Positions 29,156 to 38,035 of a stretch of DNA of 64,000 nucleotides are shown one piece after another. The notes under the pieces are model-generated. The model had not been told where the DNA came from and did no database searches. It was given only the letters and a program-made list of their open reading frames with translations. The position numbers and the translations under genes are program-made. Position 1 is the first letter of the stretch. Every line of letters starts with the position of its first letter. The stretch covers positions 124,001 to 188,000 of the forward strand of contig NZ_PPDE01000003.1 of NCBI RefSeq assembly GCF_002959915.1, given 5' to 3'. This DNA comes from Veillonella atypica KON. Its GTDB lineage: Bacteria > Bacillota > Negativicutes > Veillonellales > Veillonellaceae.

Positions 29156-30487
29156 ATGAAAACCACCGCTAAAAAAATGTCTGTATTCCAGCTAACCACA
29201 ATGGTAGCAGCCAATATGCTAGGAGCTGGGATCATTATGTTACCAACCAATTTGGCTCAAGTTGGTACTATTTCAGTGTTATCTTGGCTCGTGACGGCTG
29301 TGGGTGCGCTTTTGCTAGCGTATATTTTTGCTCAAGCGGGTATGTTCTCTCAAATTAAAGGAGGCATGGGCGGTTATGCAGAACACCGCTTCGGTAAGAC
29401 TGGACATTTTATGGCGAGCTATGCTTACAGCATATCTCTCATCATTGCTAATATAGCTATTGCAGTGTCTGCAGTTGGCTATGGCTCAGAATTCTTTGGT
29501 GTTGATTTAAATGCAACGCAAACAAGTCAAGTAACAATCGTTTTGTTATGGTTTGCAGCGATTTTGAATTTTAGAGGAAATCGCTTTACAGGTCAGCTCA
29601 GCAATATTACGATTTGGGGTTGTGTTGTGCCGGTTCTTCTAATCGGTACAATTGGTTGGTTCTGGTTTAGCCCAGATACGTATTTGGCGGCATGGAATCC
29701 AAACGACTTGCCGTTCTTTGAAGCAATTAAACAATCTATTGCTTTAACATTGTGGGGATTCCTAGGGTTTGAATCGGCAGCAGCAAATGCAGATGCTGTA
29801 GAAAATCCAAAGAAAAACGTGCCAATTGCAACATTTGCAGGTACATTAGCAGTGGCGGTGATTTACATCTTGTCTACAAACGTTATGGCCGGTATCGTGC
29901 CTAACACAGAATTATTAAATTCCAATGCACCATTTGGCCTTACATTTGCGTATATGTTCAATGACACAATTGCAAATGTTATCATGGCGCTCATGATTAT
30001 CTCTTGCTGTGGTGCTTTACTTTGCTGGCAATTTACATTGTCTCGCGTATTCAAGAATGCAGCAGAGGCAGGTTATTTCCCTAAGGTGTTTGCTCGTGTA
30101 AACAGCAAGGATGCACCAGTGCGTGGCGTATTTATCTTATTAGCGATTGAAACAATTCTTACATTGTTCACAGCTAATGATTCTTTACGCGATCAATTCG
30201 AGACATTGGTAAACCTTGCGGTTGTAACTAATGTAGTGCCTTATATTCTCTGCATTCTTGCAGTACCAACTATGATGCACATGTCTGGATTGGAAAAACG
30301 TCGTATTGATCGTTTCTATTTCGTTGCTGTTGCAGGTGTTTTATACTGCTCATATGCAGTATATGCGTGCGGTATCGATGCCATGCTCGGTAGTGCTGTT
30401 GCAGTAACTATTGGCATTTGCATTTATATGATACGCAAAGGTTGGTTAGCGTATCGTGCACAACGATTCCAACAAAGTATCGATTAA
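29156..30487 (+). CDS. potE: Putrescine/ornithine antiporter, PotE-like
   Basis: 443 residues, twelve membrane segments, basic amino acid/polyamine antiporter (APC) family. The sequence runs close to E. coli PotE throughout: MLGAGIIMLPTNLAQVGTIS, GGMGGYAEHRFGKTG, ENPKKNVPIA and ISCCGALLCWQFT all have direct counterparts. PotE exchanges putrescine for ornithine, giving acid resistance or polyamine uptake. No ornithine decarboxylase gene is adjacent. AAAGGGG precedes the ATG. Lysine/cadaverine exchange (CadB-like) is the main alternative. Confidence 0.88.
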   Translation: MKTTAKKMSVFQLTTMVAANMLGAGIIMLPTNLAQVGTISVLSWLVTAVGALLLAYIFAQAGMFSQIKGGMGGYAEHRFGKTGHFMASYAYSISLIIANIAIAVSAVGYGSEFFGVDLNATQTSQVTIVLLWFAAILNFRGNRFTGQLSNITIWGCVVPVLLIGTIGWFWFSPDTYLAAWNPNDLPFFEAIKQSIALTLWGFLGFESAAANADAVENPKKNVPIATFAGTLAVAVIYILSTNVMAGIVPNTELLNSNAPFGLTFAYMFNDTIANVIMALMIISCCGALLCWQFTLSRVFKNAAEAGYFPKVFARVNSKDAPVRGVFILLAIETILTLFTANDSLRDQFETLVNLAVVTNVVPYILCILAVPTMMHMSGLEKRRIDRFYFVAVAGVLYCSYAVYACGIDAMLGSAVAVTIGICIYMIRKGWLAYRAQRFQQSID

Positions 30488-30508
30488 TTGAATACTCTCT
30501 CGTCTTAT

Positions 30509-30539
30509 AGAGGCTGTCACTTCGGTGATAGCCTCTTTT
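30509..30539 (+). terminator. Terminator after the PotE-like gene
   Basis: AGAGGCTGTCAC and GTGATAGCCTCT pair perfectly except one G-U, closed by a TTCG tetraloop, followed by TTTT. Confidence 0.88.
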
Positions 30540-30750
30540 GGTTATATGCATAGCAAAATATTTTATATGTAAATTAAATTAAACTACAAATGTAAATATA
30601 TACGTTTATATACAGAAAAGAAAAGTAAATAAAGCAATTATTTCAAGAAATGGGGCATAATATACGAAGTAATGCATGTAAATAATAATGAATATTGTTT
30701 TTATGAATAATTATGATGGATTGACGAATATACACTAAGGGGTATATGTA

Positions 30751-30785
30751 TTGTTAGTGAATTATAAATATAGTATATTTATAAT
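30751..30785 (+). promoter_or_regulatory. Promoter of the metal ABC operon overlapped by a 25-bp palindrome
   Basis: TTGTTA (30751-30756), 17 bases, TATATT (30774-30779). Bases 30761-30785 form a perfect palindrome with 12-base arms (left arm ATTATAAATATA) around a central G, covering the -10 box and the probable start of transcription. This position is that of a repressor operator; its AT-rich dyad recalls Fur/PerR-family boxes, but the regulator is unknown. Confidence 0.6.
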
Positions 30786-30804
30786 TAATAAAAGTGAATA
30801 AACT

Positions 30805-31028
30805 GAGTGTCGGTTTTACCGAGCGTAAAAGAGGAAAATGGGTGTAAATCCTATACTATGAAAATAGCTGTTATGAGGAGCAATATTTCGTATTAGGGTC
30901 ACTGGGAAACTGGGAAGGCTGAAATATTGTGATGAATCAAAAGTCAGAAAGCCTGCTCGATCTTGAGGAACATTGTGCTAGAACACGGTGTTTTAATTTA
31001 GGTTAGTCAGGCAGGCTAATCTTTTTTT
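30805..31028 (+). promoter_or_regulatory. Cobalamin riboswitch with terminator
   Basis: Core B12-riboswitch elements appear in order: GGTGTAAATCC (30841-30851), GGGTCACTGGGAAAC then TGGGAAGGC (30896-30919), and AGTCAGAAAGCCTGCTC (30941-30957), the B12 box. Downstream, GGTTAG (31001) and CTAATC (31016) make a terminator stem before seven T. AGCCTGC (30950-30956) is complementary to GCAGGCT (31011-31017), so pairing of the box with the terminator would permit read-through, while cobalamin binding would allow termination. It should switch off the transporter operon when B12 is plentiful. Confidence 0.85.
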
Positions 31029-31133
31029 ATGGTTATTTCATAGATCTTATTACACAGCATCATATTACATGTTTACTTTCTATGTTTATTCACTATTATG
31101 TGTTTTTATTTAAAAAGGGTATAGGAGGTGCCT

Positions 31134-32072
31134 ATGGGCAAACGCTTTGCCAAGCAATTAGGACAATTTATTGTTACCTTGTTTGGCATCACATTTTTGA
31201 CATTTTGTCTCACCTATTTAGCTCCAGGGGACCCAGTTACGATGCTACTGGAAACGGCGGATACTATCGTGTCTCAAGAAATGATTGATGAAACTCGAGC
31301 ACAATTAGGCTTGGATAAGCCGTTTATCGTACAGTATGCAAACTGGGTAGTCAATGCAGCACAAGGTGACTTAGGAATGAGTTACTCTGCTAAAAAACCT
31401 GTAGTAGATCGCATGTTAGAAGCATTACCTGGTACGCTTGCATTGTCAGGAACCGCATTGGTATTTACGATTATCTATGCATTACCGGCAGGTATACTGA
31501 GTGCGTATAATCGGAATAAATGGATAGACTATGTACTGAGAAGCCTTTCTTTTATAGGCGTATCTATGCCGTCATTCTGGTTAGGCCTTGTATTAATTTA
31601 CATTTTTGGCTTAAAGCTCGGCTTGGTTCCAATCGCTTCATCTCGTGTAACAGCGACAGGCGTTATTTTGCCAGCCGTTACATTGGCCGTTGTCGTTGGA
31701 TCTAAATACATGCGTCAAGTTCGACTCGTTATCCTTGAAGAGATGCAAAAGGATTACGTTATCGGTGCCCGTGCCCGTGGCGTGAGCGAAATGAAGATTT
31801 TATTCGGTCACATTTTGCCTAATGCCGTATTGCCATTGATCACTATTTTAGGTGTTCTTATTGGTTGGTTATTAGGTGGTGTAGCGGTAGTTGAAATGGT
31901 ATTCTCCTGGCCTGGCCTCGGGAATATGGCCATTTACGCCATCACTATGCGTGACTATCCATTGATTGAAGGTTTTGTGTTATGGGTTGCTATTGCATAC
32001 ATGTGTATCAATGCTTTAGTTGATGCATCCTATGTTCTATTGGACCCTAGATTGAAAAGGGAGAGAGCATAA
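31134..32072 (+). CDS. ABC transporter permease, NikB/DppB family (predicted cobalt/nickel importer)
   Basis: 312 residues from the ATG at 31134, after AGGAGGTGCCT; the GTG at 31128 lies within that ribosome site. Six membrane segments, with the typical N-terminus and TYLAPGDPVTMLL loop, and the EAA motif ARARGVSEMKILFGHILPNA. It forms one half of the membrane channel with the next gene, whose start overlaps by one base. Peptide-type permeases look alike; the metal assignment comes from the upstream riboswitch. Confidence 0.9.
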   Translation: MGKRFAKQLGQFIVTLFGITFLTFCLTYLAPGDPVTMLLETADTIVSQEMIDETRAQLGLDKPFIVQYANWVVNAAQGDLGMSYSAKKPVVDRMLEALPGTLALSGTALVFTIIYALPAGILSAYNRNKWIDYVLRSLSFIGVSMPSFWLGLVLIYIFGLKLGLVPIASSRVTATGVILPAVTLAVVVGSKYMRQVRLVILEEMQKDYVIGARARGVSEMKILFGHILPNAVLPLITILGVLIGWLLGGVAVVEMVFSWPGLGNMAIYAITMRDYPLIEGFVLWVAIAYMCINALVDASYVLLDPRLKRERA

Positions 32073-32893
32073 TGAAAGAATTTATTCAGAAACATAAATT
32101 GTTCTCTTTCTATACTGCATTGATGCTCGTCATTGTATTCATTGCTATCTTTGCACCATGGCTTGCTCCGGGCGATGCTTTCACATCGGATATGTCCAAA
32201 GCATTACAAGCACCTAGTGCTCAACATTGGTTTGGTACCGACAAATTGGGCCGTGACGTATTGTCTCGTATCATTTATGGTACTCAATTATCCTTGTTCA
32301 TGGGTGTATCCATCGTAGTGATTATGGTGAGCATTGGTACAGTCATCGGTGCCGTAGCAGGTTACTTTGGTGGCAAGGTTGAAATGGTTCTTATGCGCTT
32401 GGCGGATATCATGTTATCTTTCCCAGGGGTAGTGCTCGCCATTGCCATCGCCGGTATCTTAGGTGGTAGTATTGTAAATACCATCTTAGCATTATCGGTT
32501 GTAGGGTGGGCTAAATATGCGCGACTTGTTCGTTCTATGACGTTGAAAGTACGCGGTGAAGAATATGTAACGGCTGCCGTTATGATGGGGGCCTCTACAT
32601 GGACGATTTTACGTCGTCATATTATTCCTAATATTTTGCCTCTCGTTGTAACCACAGGTGCTCTTGATATTGGGGCTATTATGATCGAAGTTGCCGGTTT
32701 ATCATTCCTTGGTTTTGGTGCGCAACCACCAACACCTGAATGGGGTCTTATGCTTAATGAAGGTCGTCAATACTTGCAAACGAGTCCATGGCTCATGGCG
32801 TTCCCTGGTTTGTCTATTTTAATCGTAGTATCTATTTTCAATCTTTGGTCTGATTCTTTACGTGATGTAGTGGATCCTAAGAACCAAGGTTAA
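32072..32893 (+). CDS. ABC transporter permease, NikC/DppC family
   Basis: 273 residues, six membrane segments. The N-terminal FGTDKLGRDVLSRI motif and the EAA loop MMGASTWTILRRHIIPN are family hallmarks, as is the later GFGAQPPTPEWG. It pairs with the preceding permease. The start codon shares one base with the previous stop, giving tight coupling. The length is close to NikC (about 277). Confidence 0.92.
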   Translation: MKEFIQKHKLFSFYTALMLVIVFIAIFAPWLAPGDAFTSDMSKALQAPSAQHWFGTDKLGRDVLSRIIYGTQLSLFMGVSIVVIMVSIGTVIGAVAGYFGGKVEMVLMRLADIMLSFPGVVLAIAIAGILGGSIVNTILALSVVGWAKYARLVRSMTLKVRGEEYVTAAVMMGASTWTILRRHIIPNILPLVVTTGALDIGAIMIEVAGLSFLGFGAQPPTPEWGLMLNEGRQYLQTSPWLMAFPGLSILIVVSIFNLWSDSLRDVVDPKNQG

Positions 32894-32979
32894 TCTTAGT
32901 ATTTGGAATCTTTATTAGGCCTTTGCGGCGTAATAATGATATATAAGCTTTGTATATTGTGTTAACAAGGAGATTTTAA

Positions 32980-34548
32980 ATGAAAAAATCTTGGAAAAAG
33001 GCTCTTTTAGCAGGTCTTAGTGTTGTGATGATGGGTTCCTTCATCGCAGGTTGTGGCTCCGATAACAACGGCTCTGCAAATAAAGACGTATTGAAAGTAG
33101 GCGTAACTAACTTCGCTTCTACTTTAGAACCTACTGAAAACTTCTTCGCTTGGGTTGTAATGCGCTATGGTGTAGGCGAAACATTGGCTAAATTTGATGA
33201 ACAAATGAAACCTCAACCATGGATTGCATCCAAATGGGAAGTATCCCCAGACCATAAAACATGGACTTTCACAATCAACGATAAGGTAAAGTTCTCCAAT
33301 GGTAAAAAAGTTGATGCTGCAGCAGTTAAAGCATCTATCGAACGGGCTTTTGAAAAATCTAACCGTGCAAAAACATTCTTCGAATATGACTCTATGGAAG
33401 CTAATGGTCAACAATTAGTTATTCATACAACAAAAGAATATCCTAATATGCCTGGGCTTTTAGCGGATCCATTGTTCCTAATCGTTGATGTACAATCTGA
33501 AAAAGACGGACGCAACTTTGCGAAAGAAGGCCCTATCGGTACAGGCCCATACGTAGTTAAATCTTTCACTAAAGAACGCGCTGAAATGGCTGCTAACGAA
33601 AACTATTGGGATGGTGCAGTACCATTTAAAACTGTAGAAATTCCTTCCATCGATGACCCTAATACTCGCGCTATGAGCTTACAATCTGGCGACGTAGATA
33701 TGGCTGTTAACATCGGTGCTGGTGAAATCGGCTTATTCCAAAATAACGATAAGTTCAAGGTTGATGAAATCGCATCTCTTCGCGTAGTATTGGCTCGTAT
33801 TAACCAAAAAGGTGTTCTTGGTGATGACAAAGTTCGTGCAGCTGTTATTTCCGCAACAGATCGTAAAAACTATGCCGATGTATTGCTAAAAGGCACATTC
33901 ATTCCTGGTTCCGCACCAATTCCACCATCCATGGACTATGGCTTCAAAGATTTGAAAGATCCTAATGCATATAATGTAGATCGTGCTAAACAATTGTTAG
34001 CAGAAGATGGCTGGAAAGATACTGATGGGGACGGCATCCTTGATAAAGATGGCAAACCGTTGACATTTGACTTCGTTGTATATAACTCTCGTGCAGAATT
34101 ACCACTTTATGCCGAAGCTGTTCAAGCAGACCTTAAAAAAGTGGGTATCGACATGAAAATCAAAACAGTTGACTATAACTTGATTGATAAAATGGGTCAA
34201 GATGGCGACTATGATATGCTTATCTCCAATATCGTAACTGCTAATACAGGTGACCCAATCTGGTTCTTGTCTAACTACTGGCATACTAATATCGATGGTT
34301 CCAACCCTCAAAACGGTTCTGGTTACTCCAATCCTCAAGTTGACCAATTGTTAGATGCTGCTGAAACTGAATTTGATCCTGCAAAACGTCGTGACTATGC
34401 AATTCAAATTCAACAATTATTGATGAATGATGGCGCTGCATTGTTCTTAGGTTACCCTAAAACTAATATCGTTACTGGTTCTTACTTGAAAGGTGCTGTC
34501 ATGTACCCAAGTGACTACTACTGGATTACTAATAAAATTACAAAATAA
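32980..34548 (+). CDS. ABC transporter substrate-binding lipoprotein, family 5
   Basis: 522 residues. A lipoprotein signal ends at Cys25 (SFIAGC), so it is tethered in the periplasm. The family 5 (DppA/NikA/OppA) fold shows KVKFSNGKKVDAAAVKASIE, then GPIGTGPYVV and the VDYNLIDKMGQDGDYDM region. It captures the substrate for the two permeases. With a B12 riboswitch in front, cobalt or nickel, perhaps chelated, is the expected ligand. A broken homologue lies at 36298. Confidence 0.88.
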   Translation: MKKSWKKALLAGLSVVMMGSFIAGCGSDNNGSANKDVLKVGVTNFASTLEPTENFFAWVVMRYGVGETLAKFDEQMKPQPWIASKWEVSPDHKTWTFTINDKVKFSNGKKVDAAAVKASIERAFEKSNRAKTFFEYDSMEANGQQLVIHTTKEYPNMPGLLADPLFLIVDVQSEKDGRNFAKEGPIGTGPYVVKSFTKERAEMAANENYWDGAVPFKTVEIPSIDDPNTRAMSLQSGDVDMAVNIGAGEIGLFQNNDKFKVDEIASLRVVLARINQKGVLGDDKVRAAVISATDRKNYADVLLKGTFIPGSAPIPPSMDYGFKDLKDPNAYNVDRAKQLLAEDGWKDTDGDGILDKDGKPLTFDFVVYNSRAELPLYAEAVQADLKKVGIDMKIKTVDYNLIDKMGQDGDYDMLISNIVTANTGDPIWFLSNYWHTNIDGSNPQNGSGYSNPQVDQLLDAAETEFDPAKRRDYAIQIQQLLMNDGAALFLGYPKTNIVTGSYLKGAVMYPSDYYWITNKITK

Positions 34549-34560
34549 TAAGGAGCTATA

Positions 34561-35358
34561 ATGGCAGAAAACATACTAACTGTAGAGAACCTTAACATCG
34601 CGTACCAAGGTGTGCCTGCTGTTATGGATGTAAACTTTACCTTGGAACGCGGTAAGGTATTGACCATTGTAGGGGAATCTGGATCCGGTAAAACTACCGT
34701 GATCCGGGCCCTTATGGGTTTGTTGCCTGCAGGTGGTGAGGTCACAGATGGTACAATGATCTTTAATGGTCAAGACCTTCGCACCCTATCTAAGTCAGAA
34801 TGGAGATCCATACGTGGCAAAGACATGGCCATGATTTTCCAAGATAGCGGTAGTGCACTCGATCCGATTGTACGCATTGGTAAACAATTTAGAGAACTAT
34901 TCAAAGCTCACATTGAAATCTCCAATGACGAATGTGATCGTCGTGCTATTGAATTATTAGAGTCTGTTGCGTTACCTAATTGCGCAGATATCCTTCGCCG
35001 CTATCCACATGAGCTGTCTGGCGGTCAACGCCAACGTGTTGGTATTGCCATGGCATTAGCATTAGACCCAGCATTACTCATCGGTGATGAACCAACATCT
35101 GCTCTAGACGTGACAACACAATCTCAAGTTGTTATGCAAATGATGGAATTATCTAAAGTGCATAATTCCGCTATCGTTATGGTAACCCATAACCTTGGTG
35201 TGGCGGCGTATATGTCCGATTACATCATCGTTATGAAAAAGGGCCGTGTTGTAGATGCAGGTACGCCACAAGAAATCTTAGAAAACCCATCTAATGAATA
35301 CACAAAACAACTAAAAGATGCGGTACCAACATTGGAAGGAGGTCGTTACATTGACTAA
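34561..35358 (+). CDS. ABC transporter ATPase, NikD-like
   Basis: 265 residues. Walker A GESGSGKTT (near 39), signature LSGGQRQRV, Walker B LLIGDEPTSALD, and the switch His in MVTHNLG. The protein is short, like NikD (about 254), and lacks the C-terminal extension of about 60 residues found in DppD/OppD, which supports metal rather than peptide transport. AAGGAG precedes the ATG. It overlaps the second ATPase gene by 8 bases. Confidence 0.92.
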   Translation: MAENILTVENLNIAYQGVPAVMDVNFTLERGKVLTIVGESGSGKTTVIRALMGLLPAGGEVTDGTMIFNGQDLRTLSKSEWRSIRGKDMAMIFQDSGSALDPIVRIGKQFRELFKAHIEISNDECDRRAIELLESVALPNCADILRRYPHELSGGQRQRVGIAMALALDPALLIGDEPTSALDVTTQSQVVMQMMELSKVHNSAIVMVTHNLGVAAYMSDYIIVMKKGRVVDAGTPQEILENPSNEYTKQLKDAVPTLEGGRYID

Positions 35359-36172
35359 CTACGCAGTAGAAATTAAAAATGTATATAAACGATTCCCACT
35401 TCCTACTGGTGGCGAACTTGAGGCATGTAAAAATATCAATATCACCCTTGAAAAAGGGGAATCTCTTGGTATTGTAGGTGAATCCGGCTCTGGTAAAACA
35501 ACATTGGTTCGTATGATTATGAAAATGTTGCCTATTACAGAAGGTGAAATCTATGTCGATGGTGTTGAAATTCAACATATGAATGCAGAACAAACAAAGG
35601 AATACCGTAAAAAAATTCAAATGGTATTCCAAGATCCATCTGCTGCATTTAACCCACGCATGAAGGTTAAGGATATTATCCTTGAACCACTATATAATTT
35701 TGGGCTTCTTGAAAAGGGAAAAGAAGAACAAATCGCTGGTGATTATCTTGAAATGGTAGATTTACCGCGCGAGTTCATGCATCGATTCCCTCATGAGATG
35801 TCTGGTGGTCAACGTCAACGTGTAGCTATCGCACGAGCTATCGTTTTGGAACCTGAAATCCTCGTATTCGATGAGGCAACGAGTGCCCTTGATGTATCTG
35901 TGCAAGACTCTATTGCCTATCTACTCGCTAGATTGCAAAAGAAACGGAATTTAACATATTTGTTTATCGCTCATGATATTGCTTTCATTCGTACTATGTG
36001 CCATAAGGTTGTAGTCATGTATAAAGGGGCTATCGTTGAAGAACTAGATGCGTTCCATCTAGCAGATGCAAAACATCCATATACAAAGGTGTTATTGAGT
36101 TCTATTTTTGAAATTGGTAAACCACACAATCCATTATCGATGGATACCGTTACTAATGATACAAATATATAA
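35351..36172 (+). CDS. ABC transporter ATPase, NikE-like
   Basis: 273 residues from a TTG at 35351, which follows GGAAGGAGGTCG and lies inside the end of the first ATPase gene; an earlier frame start at 35318 lacks a ribosome site. Walker A GESGSGKTT, signature MSGGQRQRV, Walker B ILVFDEATSALD. It pairs with the preceding ATPase to drive import. Length fits NikE (about 268). Last intact gene of the operon. Confidence 0.92.
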   Translation: MTNYAVEIKNVYKRFPLPTGGELEACKNINITLEKGESLGIVGESGSGKTTLVRMIMKMLPITEGEIYVDGVEIQHMNAEQTKEYRKKIQMVFQDPSAAFNPRMKVKDIILEPLYNFGLLEKGKEEQIAGDYLEMVDLPREFMHRFPHEMSGGQRQRVAIARAIVLEPEILVFDEATSALDVSVQDSIAYLLARLQKKRNLTYLFIAHDIAFIRTMCHKVVVMYKGAIVEELDAFHLADAKHPYTKVLLSSIFEIGKPHNPLSMDTVTNDTNI

Positions 36173-36183
36173 TCTTATTGGTG

Positions 36184-36215
36184 AAAGCCTTCGCGTATGC
36201 GAAGGCTTTTATCTT
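36184..36215 (+). terminator. Terminator of the metal ABC operon
   Basis: AAAGCCTTCGC (36184-36194) and GCGAAGGCTTT (36199-36209), GTAT loop, then a T-rich tail. The upstream flank makes a GTGAAAGC motif at 36181. Confidence 0.88.
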
Positions 36216-36259
36216 TTCTATTTGCTAAATATATATTAGATGATTGAGAACTTTCGATA

Positions 36260-36774
36260 AATAGGATATGATAAAGATATTTTACGAGTAGGCGCCATTG
36301 CCGCCTAGCCTTGATTATGGATATAAACAATTAAAGGATACCAATCCATATGATCCTAATAAGGCTAAAACTTTATTAGCTAAGTCTAGTTGGACAGATA
36401 CCAATGGGGATGGCCTTGTAGATAAAAATGGTCAAAATCTCTCGCTAGTTTTATATACTTATACATCAAGACCTGAATTGACGCTATATGCAGAGGCAAT
36501 GCAGGCGGATTATAAGAAAATTGGTATTGACGTACAGATTAAAATTGTCGATTATACGATGATTGATGAACTTATAGCACTGGCAGGTTCTACGCTAGAT
36601 GCTACAATCGCACGCAATGCTATCATCAATGCCCAACAAATTTTGCTCGATGAAAATGTTACCATATTCCTTGGCTATCCTAAGATTAATATGATTGGTA
36701 AAAGCTATCTAAAGGGGATTCACACATCACCTAGTGAATACTATGTAATCACGAAAGATTTGAAAAAGGAATAA
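36260..36774 (+). pseudogene. Broken second copy of the substrate-binding protein
   Basis: From 36298 the reading frame PPSLDYGYKQLKDTNPY matches residues from about 309 onward of the intact binding protein at 32980. The first 300 residues and the signal peptide are missing, upstream homology (DILR, near 36267) is in another frame, and about 53 residues are deleted inside (the intact span from MGQDGDYDM to the FDPAKRRDY region). The end, LKGIHTSPSEYYVITK, aligns again. It is a decayed tandem duplicate; no ribosome site precedes it. Confidence 0.85.
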
Positions 36775-36797
36775 GTAGTATTGATTTAGACACAATA

Positions 36798-36826
36798 AAA
36801 GGACCAGCTATAAGGCTGGTCCTTTG
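36798..36826. terminator. Terminator at the end of the binding-protein remnant
   Basis: AAAGGACCAGC and GCTGGTCCTTT form an 11-bp stem; A- and T-rich flanks let it serve the minus-strand DUF3829-like gene too. Confidence 0.8.
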
Positions 36827-36839
36827 TGTTGTTCAATTA

Positions 36840-37772
36840 TTATTTTTTGCTGTCTACTGCATCGAGGTCATTCATATCCACCTCGTTGGCACGGCCAATC
36901 ATGCGATTGTATTTTACATATAATTGCGTATATGCTTCGCCATAGGAGGAGTTGATAATGATGTAATTTCTTGCTTCTGCAATAAATTCTTTTACAGCAT
37001 CTTGATATTGTTTAACCGCAGCTTGCGTTTCTGGTTTTGTACCAGGTTGCAAGTCATTCAAGCGTTTTGTAATTTCTTGTAGATTAGTTTCGACCTTTTG
37101 TGTATCTGTATTACCGTCAGGATCGATAATATCTATGGTTTGAGATAATAGTATATTTAATTGAATGAAATTAACTGCATTGACTCTGTTTTCATCAGTG
37201 AATTCTTTCATGCGTTCTGTATACAATTCGTTATTACGATTTTCAAGTGCTAAATCGTATGCATTATAGGCCGCATTGAATTGATCCGCTAATGGTACAT
37301 ATTGGCTAGCTAAGTTATCACTACCTACAAAATTATCTTTTTCAAAAGTTCTATCTGTGTAGTAGTTTTGAAGTTGGTCGGCTACAGGAATTAATTGCGA
37401 TAAGATGGTAAGTAATTCATCCGTCGCTTTATTTACATCCTCATATGGTGTAGAACTTTCTTCTTTAGCTGCTTCAAGCTGAGATTTTAATTTCTTATAG
37501 TCAGGTAATGTTACAGACGTATTATGTGTATGATTGCGCAATTCTTCAAGGGTTGGTTGTATTTGATAGGTATAGGCAACACTATTTAAATTAAATGTAT
37601 CAGCTGCCTCGATATAAGGTCGTAAGGCATTGATCTTGTCCTCAATTGTAGAGCGATATAATATTGTAGTTGCTTTATTGGATAGGAAGTGATAAGCGCA
37701 ATAAATCCCACCACCAATAACAGCAATCCCTAGAATTACGGCTAAGATTAATTTAATATAACCCTTTTTCAA
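36840..37772 (-). CDS. Membrane-anchored or exported protein, DUF3829-like
   Basis: 310 residues. An N-terminal membrane segment (LILAVILGIAVIGGGIYCA, about 8-28) is followed by a long helical domain rich in polar residues with repeated Leu/Tyr spacing, resembling DUF3829 (YiiG-like) proteins, which are mostly lipoproteins of unknown function. Here the anchor lacks a lipobox. The bulk probably sits in the periplasm. It is transcribed alone, opposite to both neighbours. The family call is tentative. Confidence 0.55.
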   Translation of the reverse strand: MKKGYIKLILAVILGIAVIGGGIYCAYHFLSNKATTILYRSTIEDKINALRPYIEAADTFNLNSVAYTYQIQPTLEELRNHTHNTSVTLPDYKKLKSQLEAAKEESSTPYEDVNKATDELLTILSQLIPVADQLQNYYTDRTFEKDNFVGSDNLASQYVPLADQFNAAYNAYDLALENRNNELYTERMKEFTDENRVNAVNFIQLNILLSQTIDIIDPDGNTDTQKVETNLQEITKRLNDLQPGTKPETQAAVKQYQDAVKEFIAEARNYIIINSSYGEAYTQLYVKYNRMIGRANEVDMNDLDAVDSKK

Positions 37773-38035
37773 TTGCCAATACTCCTTGTAAAACGCGTTT
37801 GTGAAAAAATATCTATACTTTATATTCTATACAGTTGATATCAGTATTATTATAGCATAGATTAAAGGGGCAAAAAAGATACATATAACTGATAATTATT
37901 AAATAAATATTAAATATTATAAAGCATTAATAGCTATTTGAGTAAGTAATATATTTATTGATATGCAATGCAGTGTATGTTTATTTCATATTTATAAGTT
38001 GGTATAATTAAATTAACAAATGGGAGGTGATTGGA

